Of a DNA stretch of 64,000 nucleotides, positions 1-10,541 are shown piece after piece; position 1 is the first letter of the stretch; each line of letters starts with the position of its first letter. This DNA comes from Haemonchus contortus (taxonomy: Eukaryota; Nematoda; Chromadorea; Rhabditida; Trichostrongylidae). The position numbers and the translations under genes are program-made. A model generated the notes under the pieces. That model was not told where the DNA came from, ran no database searches, and saw only the letters and a list, made by a program, of their open reading frames with translations. The stretch covers positions 12,763,505 through 12,827,504 of the forward strand of contig LS997565.1 in the NCBI GenBank assembly GCA_000469685.2, given 5' to 3'.

Positions 1-671
1 TCAGAATTTCATATAATGATATGCCTTTTATTGAAGTTGTATGAAATTGTGCTTGTGAAGGAGATTTTTCCTGATTCACTGTAGGCGCAGTGGTTCTGGA
101 CTTCAGTCCGGTAGGTGAGGTTGGTGAATGAAATGAAGTTCTTCTTTCCTCTGAACTAATAGGCTCCCCATCGGACCCAGTAGATAGCAGCGATTGGGTT
201 CCCGTACCTGAACCAACGCTTGGTATCCGAGTTGTTTGTCGTTTTCTGAAAACATCTGACCATCCATACGGATTCTTGCTTCCCTCCGTAGTAGTTGCAC
301 TGATCCTGGTGGATCTTTGGAGTGGAGTTTGTGAAGATTCGAGAGTGATTCGAGATTCTGTTTTTGGTGTCATTGTAGAGTAGAGAATAGCTGGATGACT
401 TGAGATTTCTTCAGTTGGCATTCTTGTCCCTACCGTACTTGAGTTTGTTAATTTTGTTGTGTGATTCAGTTTGTCTTCAGTAGTTGTGCTCCCGCTTCCC
501 TTGGTCGAAGTTCTACTCGATATTGAGCGCGACGTCTGATTGTACGAGTGTGGGCAAAGAACATAGCTAATCTTATGAGCATCTGCACCACCATGATGTC
601 CAGAAAGATGCCCTTCCGAAAGGGTGTCATTGCTTTCCCAGACACTTGTTCCTGTTTCCATGCTTTTGTTG
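1..671 (-). CDS. Ser/Thr-rich (mucin-like) exon, partial, runs off left edge
   Basis: I do not recognise this gene. One minus-strand frame is open from about 700 down to base 1 with no stop. It encodes a Ser/Thr-rich stretch with short motifs such as SGSTTTED, TLESSQTP and SPTSPTGLKSRTTAPT, and only one cysteine (LCPHSYN). A good acceptor (TTTTTGCAG) ends at 672, which would start the exon at 671 with one leftover base. The 3' end lies outside the window. An upstream exon at about 751-800 (CPT... with QSFEKHGEGC) would splice in phase over a 79-base intron, but this is uncertain. The composition suggests an O-glycosylated secreted or surface protein. It has no A/B repeat structure like the 54-63 kb array, so it is probably a different gene. 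The overlapping frame at 466-795 looks non-coding. Confidence 0.45.
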
Positions 672-1911
672 CTGCAAAAATTCGGCATTTTACATGAAGT
701 GAAGATGAAGTTTCTTCTTTATCGATGAAATTAAGGAATGGTCCTGGCACTTCGTGGGGCACCCTTCTCCATGCTTTTCGAATGACTGAATCCAATCCAC
801 AGTCATTGTAAAACGAGGCTGTACATCCGTTTGTGTTTGCTCACTACAGTCATCTGAACATTACGTTACAATTTCATTTCGAACAGAATCTTACAAACAC
901 TACGCACATTCCCTGCCTTTCTGAGAGGTCTCCTCCACCATCGCCCATAGAATAATACACCAAAGCAAAATTGCAGCGGTAACATCAGCCATCGTTCTTC
1001 CTGCAATCTCTGCACAAAGATGACCATACAGTAACTTAACCGTCGAAAATCTTTAGTAGAGTGATGGAAATTCTTGGCCGCTGTAGACAAGTCCCAGATC
1101 GAAAAGTAAAATAAAGTGCAAGTATTTGCATGGGCTTTATGTTCGTTAAATCTCGGAATAGATAAAGAGGACATCTTACTGTAGCAACACAAACAACTAC
1201 TACAATAGCTACCAAATCTCAATGAGCTGCTAACAGCTTCATTGTAAAGTTTGACAGAATTCTGAAAGAATCGTTCTCCCTAGCTAGGAGGGAACTCGCT
1301 TGGAACTCGGATCACTCCTTCCAAATTACACTTGTAAAAAAGCCACATTCTGTTCTAACGGTCTATATCAATTAAAGCTGAGACAATATAGAGAGCGAGG
1401 CGTGAAGCACACTAATAGATGCAGAGGCGGGGGTTCGAGTACCGCATCGACACTCGCCTGGGCCAACTGAGCCTTCCATCTAGTCGAGGTCGATTTATTG
1501 GTGCCAGAATCGACTACGACGATAAAAAAAACTACCTTGTAAGTTGACTAGTCTCCCAAATCTCTTGATAGGCCGTATTTCCTACCATCAACTGTGTTAC
1601 ATATTTTCAGCTTCAGCGTTGTGGGTTTAAAACTGAATGAAACTTTTTTGGAATGGTCCCTACACCACTGTGCAAACTACTTTCCCCTACGTTTAGTGCC
1701 TAGATTTCCCCTTCTACTGAGAATCCATTGCCTCCTCGCGTTATTCGCTCCTAGATCTATTCAGCCGTGTTGTAAGCGCCTTCACATACGTAGTACATTT
1801 ATGGGCATAATCTCCTCAGATAATGCTGAATGTTTACTCAACGATCCACCTTTTCCGGGAGCTCCAGATATCTAAGACTATATGGGTAGATGTACAGGAG
1901 CGAGCCAACTA
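672..1911. other. No supported gene, apart from the SINE at 1395
   Basis: Frames at 866-1222 (minus) and 1594-1875 (plus) are open, but they lack domain signal and convincing splice sites. Treated as intergenic or intronic sequence. Confidence 0.4.
1395..1500 (+). repeat. tRNA-derived SINE copy
   Basis: This copy has an A-box-like head (GGCGTGAAGCACAC), a B box (GGGGTTCGAGTACC) and the body sequence CGCCTGGGCCAACTGAGCCT. The same head and body recur at about 14.07, 20.40, 21.89 (minus), 30.33, 38.65 (minus) and 43.50 kb. The B box matches the pol III consensus GGTTCGANTCC. It cannot fold as a functional tRNA because the acceptor arm is absent. Confidence 0.45.
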
Positions 1912-4437
1912 CCTCAGCCATCACCTGTATCACCTGTCGTCCCGTTGATCATCGACTTCCTCGAGCGGGCGCCAGTAACGTCTCCATTCGTCCCTGTCAC
2001 GAGCCGAAGTGGATTGGTGAATCGTTCTCGCTTCAGGAACACGAGGTTCAACATTCCTTACGTTCAGAGCTTTCGTGAAGAAGTCTGACCATTCCGTTTA
2101 ACGTGAAAGGAGCATCAGGTACGGGTCCGTTTTTCATGAACATCGTCCTCGTTCGGTTCAGCCTCAAGCCGATATTTCCACAAGCACTATCAAACTCGGC
2201 CAGCATTCGTTCCGCCTGCTCGATGTTCGGTGTTATAAGCACGATGTCGTCTGCAAAGCGGAGGTGATGTAGGAAGCGGCCGTCGACCTTCACTCCCAAG
2301 TCTTCCCATTCCAAATGACGCATGATATTCTCGAGGGCGGCACTGAAAAGTTTGGGCGAAATAGTATCGCCTTGCCGGACACCTCTCTTCACGTTGACAA
2401 TGACTTCCTATAGAATGGTGAAATCCTGGTCGTGAAGCTGTCGTAGAGCTCACGAAGCAACCTTATATATTGCGTAGGAACACCCTAGTTGCCCAGGGCT
2501 TCAACAACCGCTTCTGTCTCAACGGCGTCAAAGGCTTTCTTCAAGTCGATAAACGTAAGACATAGCGGCATTTTGCACTCTCGCGATACTTCAATGAGGC
2601 TTGTTAGGGTGTGGATATGATCGATTGTATTGAACCCTCTTCGAAACCCTGCTTGCTCACATGGCTGTCCTTCATCTAATATTCTGCCAATTCTGTTTAG
2701 GATGACACGAGTGAAAAGCTTGTAGATCGCAGATAGCAGGCAGATTGGGCGATAGTTTCCAATATCGTCTGGATCTCCCTTTTTGTATAGCAACACAGTC
2801 TTGCTAGTTTTCCACGACGTGGGCACTTTGGATTCCGACAGGTACTGTGTGAAGAGCCTAGCCAGAGTTTTGATGATGACTGGTGGTATACTCTTCAGAT
2901 GTTCTGGTTTGATCCTATCGGGACCGGGCGCTGTACAGTTCTTCATCAACGTGATGGCATGTCGTATTTCGGAGGGAGAAGCGAAGGAGCGATATATTCG
3001 TCTTGCTTAAGATGGTGAGTAGGCAGGTAGACGTGGCTGTGGAAGAGATCCGAGTCGTAGATGACCTTCTCCATTGCCCTCCGGGATGCAGTAACGGTTC
3101 CGTCCGGACGACGGAGGGAGGTCATCTTGGTCTTGTAATTGGCGAAGCTCCGTCGGGCTTTGCGAATGCTCTTTGCGGCCTCGGCGGCTTCGTCCATGAC
3201 TGCTGCTCTTCTCTCTTTCAGATCTTCCTTTATCGCTTCTCTGCATAGCTTCGCAAGTTCGGACGTTTGTTGATAATTGCCTGCAGCTCGCGCGATTCCA
3301 CGCTGGCGTATCAGCTCGAGAGTCTTCGAAGAGAGTCGTCTCTTGGCTACTTGTAGACTCTTTGCTTCCGTAGCACTATCGTGAAGATGCTCGACGAGCC
3401 GGTTGTATTCTTCGTCGATGTTGTCGCTAACGGAATCCTCCCGTTTACTCGCGAAGGAAGCGAATTTGTCCCAGTTGATGGAGGTCTTTCGTTTCCGAAC
3501 ATCATAGCTCTCTCCCCTCGCACTGAGAAGCAGAACCTAGCGCGGAGGAGACGATGGTCCGATCATGTGTAGAACTTCGGAACAACAGCGGCGTCGGTCA
3601 GGCAAAATCTTCGATTGAAGATGATGTGGTCTATTTCATTATGGAACTGTACACCAGGTGACTCCCATGTCCATCTTAAATGAAAGGGCTTCTGGAACTG
3701 CGAGTTACCATGGATAGTGTGGGTCGTCATGATAAACTCGGACAGCCTTTCACCCTGCTCATTCCATTTAACTTCGTGATTTCCGATGTGAAGCTCTTCA
3801 GCCGTTCTTCTGGGGCCAATCTTAGCGTTAAAATCACCGACGATGACCTTGAAAAAAGTGTGGTCTTCTCTGTAGAGCCTCTCCAGATTCATATAAAACG
3901 CTTCCAACTCCTCTTCTTCGTAGCTCGATGTTGGTACGTAAGCAACGAAGATGGTTAGAGCTGGGATTGAGCCACATGTTCTTAATCGCAAACGTCCGAT
4001 TCGGGATGTTAAGCTTTCGTACGAATCGATGTTCGTGGCCAAGTGCGTATTGATGAGGACACCTACGCCGCCGACGCCTCTACTGTCGCATGATCCCAGG
4101 AACAGTTCTTCTCCAGTCTCAAATACAGCGTGCAGCGAGCGATGCCTTCCCGTCTCGGTCAGTCCGATGACGTCGTACTTGATCTTCCTAGCTTGCACCA
4201 TCAGATCTTCATACACGCTTCCGATGCAAGCGTCCGTGCGTTGAAAGTACAGATCGCCATCCTAGTCCTTCTCCTTTTGGGCAGCCTGTTTTGGCCCTGA
4301 GTTTTTAGCAGCCTCTCCCGAGCGGTCCTACCCAACGCTGCGAATTGGGGGCTCCCTCAGGTTCAGGGGAATGAGGCCCATTTCTATTACTGTTTTTGGC
4401 GTGAAGATACCCAACGGGCAGCTTGCCAGGCTCAACC
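1912..4437 (-). mobile_element. RTE-type non-LTR retrotransposon, decayed copy
   Basis: The element encoded an apurinic-type endonuclease plus reverse transcriptase used for target-primed retrotransposition. Reading on the minus strand: 5' UTR (4437-4263), endonuclease (about 4260-3560, with [15 protein letters not shown] and VGDFNAKIG), then reverse transcriptase (2949-2050, with [22 protein letters not shown] and FADD). The catalytic SDH motif of the endonuclease survives near 3573 but is directly preceded by a TGA. Further breaks are a TAG inside the RT domain near 2487 and a deletion of about 490 bp after FTLNG that joins RT to the extreme C-terminus. The 3' end is the short repeat GGTGATACAGGTGAT near 1918-1932. 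It is clearly homologous to the plus-strand copy at 35.3-38.4 kb, which fixes the boundaries. It is not functional. Confidence 0.88.
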
Positions 4438-6929
4438 ATACCTATGCAAAAGCACAACGTGCTCCGAGCCTGTCGCTTTCAACCGTGGTGGATACTGTAT
4501 TTGTGCCCAGTGACTGAATTAATTTTGGGATTCAACAGTTATTCGCCCCTGGTCCCTATTCTTCGTTGCTTGAGGTTTTGAATTCAGAGTGATGCCATAA
4601 TTGTGCTCGATGGATGAAATTACTTACATAGACTAGTTTCCATCGAATTTCACAGCTCGGAAAGAAATCTGAGGAAATTTTGCTCGAATTTCGAAGCGTC
4701 TAGCTGTAAATGGTTATTGGTGCCGTTTTAGAGAATTACGGTATCGAATTTAGTGTGACACAAAGAACACCATTTTGAACGACTCACCTATTGGGGTGCG
4801 GCAGTGAACATAAGTCTGCACTCAGATGAGTAACGAAGCTCCATGGCCAAGTATTGCTTGCGCCGCCCCTCGCATAATACACCAGCGCTTCAACTAGCCA
4901 ACTCCCACTTGGCGATCAAAACCTTATCCGTACCTGTCAAAACTATTGAAAGTAAGAATTGATCTACTGGTAAATGCAGAAACATCGTTCACATTATGTA
5001 AAAAAAAACCTCTCAGTAAACTTAATCAGTAATTAGAACAAATTAGCAAAAAATGTTATTGCCAGCCATTCAGATCCAACACTCCCCCAACAATCATTCA
5101 CGGGTGGATCATTTCACACTAATTAGGAGACAAGATAATGTACTGTAATATCACAGTACCAAAACACGTTAATATTGATTGGTTAACCTGCGAGCGACAC
5201 TGCGGACTTTGTGCACTGCGCGAATTACATTAGTAAGTTGATTACCCCTCTGTTTCCAAAGCAGAACTTCCCAAAAAGCTCAATAGTAGTAAATTCCGTT
5301 TCAGGTGCATCTTCCGAGTAATCCTTTCAGTTCAATGCTTAAGGGAATCGTTAGTAAGATAATGATGGAAACTTCCTCTTGCTTATTTTTTACCTTATCG
5401 TAGAGCTTATTACTGCATCATAAAGTGCTTATCCACCCCATTGTAAATCGACCGGATCGATCAATTGCATCAGCTCTTCATCAGCATCCTGGCATCGGAG
5501 TCCTGGAAGTTTCTGAGTAGCTCTTTCAGCTTCATAATGGAAAATGAAGCCTGCTACACCATTTTTGAACTCTGCATTTGAAACAAGCAAACTAGAAGAT
5601 TCCAAGCTGAGCCCCCAGCACTGATTGTAAAATACATACGATTTGCCTACGATTTGCTTTGTTTTCGAGTGTAGTTAGATAAGGAGGGATACTTCAGAAA
5701 AAATCGTCAATTTCCTACTGATTTCTGAACACTCTAAAGATTATTTCTTTATGGTTACAATCAGCCTAATTCGTTGAGATTTTCTTGTCATCCTTTTGAA
5801 ATCCTCCTAGTTACGGTAGTGAATTTGATGTGACACAATAATTCAGTATATTTCATTCGTTGTCATTGTGTTACGTAGAAGAAGCAATGCGAAGCTTCGA
5901 AGAAAGTGACCTCCATCTGAGAAAAAAAAAGATTGAACCAGCCTGTTTCGGGCTCAGTAACTCTGGCCTTCCACATTTTGAACGTACTTTGAGACTGAAC
6001 ATTTCAAATGAAAGGGCATTTTTCACCCTGCTCCCCAAGACGAATTGCTGGATTGTTCAGAAAGTGATTACTTTTTTGAAAACGAATTACTCAAACGTTT
6101 GTTCTGGGAGCTTCGCAGAAGTTCGAACGCTTTTTACTTGATATATACTCTACAAGTATATATTTGCCCTTTTTTAAGAAAAAACTGACGAAATCATTTC
6201 ATTTCTACTTGTAATTTCGGTATCAGTTTGAACATGTAGTGGCCTTTAGAGCGTTTTCGAATTATTTCATTTTTCCATTTTTATCGTGACTGAGCAGCTG
6301 CTGGAATTTTTCATGATAAATTAAAACAAAAGATGACAATGTCTTGATACATAGCACTTGTGAACAGTGGTTAACAACTTTTCGTTCTAGCAGTTTTCCA
6401 CTTCAGGGTGGGCTGCTCTATAAGCATGGATGATGATTATTTGATGGCACAGACCAGAGCCGACCTTTATGTAGCCCATGTAATGACTTACTGAGAAGAC
6501 CACCGCATTCTTGAAATAGTTAAAGATATTATCGAAAACGCGGACTAGTAAGAGCTAAAAGTTCACATGCCACATGACTAAGAGATTGATCCACTTGACG
6601 CTACGAATTGGTGTGTGCGGTTTGCTCTTTAAACGCAATGGATTATAAAAATCAGTGGCTGATTATAAAAGTCTGAATGCTTACATTAATTTACTCACAA
6701 AAATTATGGTAAATTCCGGATGAATCCGCTCATACAAGGTTCAAAGCTCATTTTCATCGAATGAAGGTCGCGCTACCATTTTGAGAGGGTTGTTTAATTA
6801 TTTGAAAATGCATTTATTTACTGCACTCATTGTGCAACACAGCTACCAGGCATATGTCTTGATAACCTATTGATCTCGCGCTACAAGTCCCAAATATGGA
6901 ACACGCACAATTTCTTCATGTTAACCGCT
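4438..6929. other. No supported gene
   Basis: This is AT-rich sequence. The open frame at 5860-6141 (plus) has no recognisable domain and no clean splice boundaries. I see no repeat shared with the rest of the window. Confidence 0.4.
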
Positions 6930-7490
6930 AAGTCAAGTTTCAAATTTCCTGGTGGTTGTATTCATCATAGCTGCCACAAAATTTAACGTCGTTGGCATAG
7001 AGCTTAACTACTATATTTTGATGTTCTGAGATGTCTTGAGGAGACGTGGCAACTCTAATGGTATAGCAGAAAAAAAGAGATCGAAGAGCGTTTCCCAGTA
7101 CTCCATTCGTGCGCTGTTGTCTGTTAAAAAAGTCACTGCCCACTCACGCACTGCCTTGTCATGCGCCGATCACTCTGTTAAGATTTGATCCGATATAGAA
7201 AGTTACCACCAATTCTTTTAACGCCAAATACCAATCAAGTAAAGCCGTGCTAGTAACAACGATGAAGACATGTTGCTCTGGTGGAGTAAGATTGCTTTGA
7301 AGCACCATTCCAATACTCCGTTATCATCCTTTCCATTATCTTAACTGGCGTGGGTGTGATACTTGTGGGTCGACATTTTGGAAATAAGTGTGGTCCAGGA
7401 AGTTTTGCGATAGTAGGGCTTAGGGCTCCTTCCCAAATTCCTTTTACATCATCTCACGTAAAGGAAGCGTTGAGCATGTGGGCCAAAGAC
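6930..7490 (-). pseudogene. LINE reverse transcriptase remnant (not the RTE family)
   Basis: On the minus strand the upstream part reads ITPTPVKIMERMITEYWNG (near 7370-7300). This is the 'PISLTxTxxKVMERII' block at the start of the palm domain in Jockey/CR1-type LINE reverse transcriptases. Downstream, at 7020-6940, comes VVKLYANDVKFCGSY, matching the catalytic 'KLYADDVKLY' motif with the first catalytic Asp changed to Asn. Frames change and stops occur in between, so it is dead. No ends or target duplications were recognised. The sequence is unrelated to the RTE copies elsewhere in the window. Confidence 0.6.
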
Positions 7491-8119
7491 GTAATGGGCG
7501 ACGAAGTGCACTAAATGGATACGTTGGGCAAAACACCATCATAAAGGCCTGTAGCTGAAGGAGGACCGCCGGTTGTTGATTGGCTCCCCAACCAATGTCG
7601 TGCCTCAAAAAGACACTCACGAAAAAATTACCTACACCGATAGCTTTACTCGCATCAGAATGACAATGACAGTGATTCCGTCACTAAATGGGATCAATAA
7701 TAAGGGGTAGACGAGAGTTTGTTTTGATTTTGGCGATGTCGGTGCACATTTTCTTGTAACGCACACTACTCGATATTTCGGAAAAAAAGGGAGTAGTGCC
7801 TGCTGAAAAGACGCCGCACGGTTTGTCGGTGCCGGGGTGATCAAATTGAGCCAAGCTCAGCCAGTAGTGGTGTCGACGGTAGCTGCCCCAACTCATTAGT
7901 AAAGAGGAGTAGCCATCTTACTTTCTGATTTCAAATCACTTGTCTGCTCCGCATGGTCCCTGACTAGAAGAGGAACTGTTGAAATTGCAATCACAGTTTG
8001 GAGTCCTGAAAAACAAGACTCAAGAACGCCTGAGAAGAAGTGAAGAAGGATGCCTGCGTGCAACATGCGAGGATTTCGAGAAGGAACTTCTGACCCTGCC
8101 TACGCTCATGGAGGATAAT

Positions 8120-8560
8120 CTGGATTGTGAGTGTAGCATGTTGTAGCACATAAATTTAGCAAACGTGCACGTTCCATCGTCCACTGGATTCCATTGTCAA
8201 TCTCAGCTTAGAAGTTTCAAATACATTGATTTGGCGCCCACAATTCCGGGACATTCTGTACGACCACCATACAGCCCTTATCCCCCATCAACCGAATACC
8301 ACTTCTTCCGGTGGTTGCAAATTCCTTCAATGGCAAATCTTTACTGAAGATGTGGATATCGAACCTTATGTGGTGTAGTTTTTTTTGCCAAAAAATCGGA
8401 GTTTTTACAATAGAGAAAACATGGAATTACCAAAACGATGGCAAAAGATAATTGACAAAAACTGTGTGTACATCGATGATCAAGGTTCGTTCATTGGAGG
8501 GAAAAATTTTTTTGTGCAACGCTCAGAAGCGTGATTACTGAGAGGTTTAATACATAACGA
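8120..8560 (+). pseudogene. Mariner-type transposase relic (C-terminal part)
   Basis: Plus-strand translation contains VRPPYSPYPPSTEYHFFRWLQ (8255-8318), the 'PPYSPDLAPTDYHLFRSLQ' block of mariner (DD34D) transposases. It is followed, with frameshifts, by the 'FFAxKxxEF' and 'LPxRWQKIIDxxGxYID' blocks (near 8385-8480). The last catalytic Asp is replaced (SPY for SPD). Stops and frame changes rule out activity. No inverted termini were found. Confidence 0.6.
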
Positions 8561-9458
8561 CCAATTCGAAGGGTATTGCGCTCAATATCTTCCCTAGATT
8601 GATGTTGACAGCTTAATGTTTACGAGACGTTGCTGGTACGGAATATTTATAATACTGAGAAATTGAGGCAGCGGCCACAACACAAGAGAAAACGAAACCA
8701 AGACTTGTCGAGGAATGCGACAGCAGCTACTCAGCTTTCAGCTTTTTTACCTTTCTCCACTAGGCTGAATTTAATTGTTTCGCAACCTTTGTTTGGAATG
8801 AACCCTATAAGTGGAACTACAAATAAGTGTGAAAGTGGGTGCCTGACTTAGCCTAGTCTAGGACCGGCACTAGATTTATCTCGGCATGATCGAAGTAATC
8901 ACCAACATGTAGGCTTGACCGAGCTTCTAAGACCGTCAAGGCCTACATTACTGACAAATTAAACGCATAAAACTAGATCGGGAGCAAAGCATCGGATCTC
9001 GCATCGACCTTCCTATCCATTTTCGAGGTTCTTTGCCGCAATTTGGAAAACCTCCTGATGTCATCCTCATAAGACACTGTTGAAGCCAAAACAGCCACAC
9101 CTTCATTTTAATGGTACTGCGCCACCATGTGGTCACCCACAGAAGGGGTTTTTTCTTTCCAACCATCCAGATTCCCCTTCGTCCTAACGCTGACTTTTTT
9201 GTTGCTCTTCCTCCCCATTCAATTGTGATGTGATGAAATCATGCAGTCGCCTTCCTCCCTGGAAAATCAAAGTGCACAGGAGACGTTTGGCACCTTAAAG
9301 TTCAGCCTTTAAAGACAAGCTCAAACGGCACCCCAAATATTAAACGATTTCCACAAAAAAGATACCTTCATGAGCTCCTCCCTTTATGCATGTTTTATGT
9401 GCCGGCCAAACGTAACCATAGTCATTTTACTCTACCTTCTCAAGTTTAAACCGTGGAC

Positions 9459-9726
9459 AGCTGCTATTGACTCTCTGTTCAGCCTGGTATACGCTACTAT
9501 TGTGGTCCTGGTGGGCTGACTCTGCTGATCTAGAAGGTACGGTTTTTTATCTAACTCAATTCCGTCCCGGGGGGGGGGGGTAAGACATTTGGTCGAGTGA
9601 ATCATGGACTGGTTTCCACCTTTTTTTAGACTCCGAAGTAGGCGAAAATCGCCGAAACGTCAGCCGATTTACTTGTAATATTTAAGCTCGTGTTCTGTTC
9701 AATAAAATAAAGCTGCTATTGACTCT
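9459..9726 (+). mobile_element. Small retroposon with 16-bp target-site duplication
   Basis: The 16-base sequence AGCTGCTATTGACTCT occurs at 9459-9474 and again at 9711-9726. The 236 bp between them end in an A-rich tail (CAATAAAATAA) at the right side. This is the layout of a short retroposed element inserted by target-primed reverse transcription. Inside are a run of 11 G (about 9569-9579) and a perfect hairpin GGCGAAAATCGCC followed by GAAACGTC (9641-9661), which resembles stem II and the GAAA core of a hammerhead ribozyme as carried by Penelope-like elements and retrozymes. The CUGAUGA half of that core is degenerate (CCGAAGUA). No protein is encoded. Confidence 0.5.
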
Positions 9727-10541
9727 GCTCTTCGAACCAAACTGCAAGAACATTCCTGAACACGTTTCGCTTCTTGATGAATGCGCTGGGCTGCAGTGGA
9801 CGAATATCTTCTTTCTGCAGGATTTCCTATAACGCTGATTTTCGACAATCATGCAAGAATTGTATTCGAACGTTTGGGAAATAGGATTATCTCACTGCGG
9901 GTTTTTTCCTTCTTAACTTGATACGTTTGAATGCCTGCTAAGTAATACAAACAGGTGTAGATTTCAATCTGAGAGGAGCACACATAAACCATTCGCCCCC
10001 GCTCCTGCAGTAAATTACTGGCCTTGGTTTCAAAATGGACCTCCCAACTTCGGGTTTAAAATATTCGCAAGCTCTGTGCATAGCGGGTTTTTCCGTAAAC
10101 CGTGGGATTACGCTTAGCTATAAACAGCGCTATTATCAAGCCAGTACTCAATCTCAGGGTCTAAAACGACCGTTGTCTACAGCAATATTAAGCAGAATAC
10201 GCCATCCCGTACGCTCATGTCGGGATCGAACACGCCATTGGATGTGATCAACTTTGATTCGATAGGTGATAATGGACGCTTGAATCATGCTCATACAGTA
10301 AAAACATTTATTAACAAGAAACATAGATACACGTATTCATGCAATAATAAATCAGAATACTGAAATAGCAATAATAACCGAAATAATAAATTATTACAAA
10401 CAGATCACATATAAAAACGATTATCGATCTGGAAGAGCCCAGAAGGCAGAATAGTCCAAACAAATTCAGCATTGTTTGCTTCGCTTCTTTTCTAACGAAG
10501 ACGAGAACTGGGGTCGCTTGGTTTGCCTGAATAAGGGTAAA

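Noticed and set aside
466..795. 109-residue minus-strand frame starting with ATG
   Set aside because: It overlaps a Ser/Thr-rich frame that continues open to the window edge. The alternative frame is more protein-like downstream and this one ends in the middle of it.
2783..4244. Plus-strand frames opposite the decayed RTE copy
   Set aside because: Antisense shadows; the minus strand carries the recognisable RT and endonuclease motifs.
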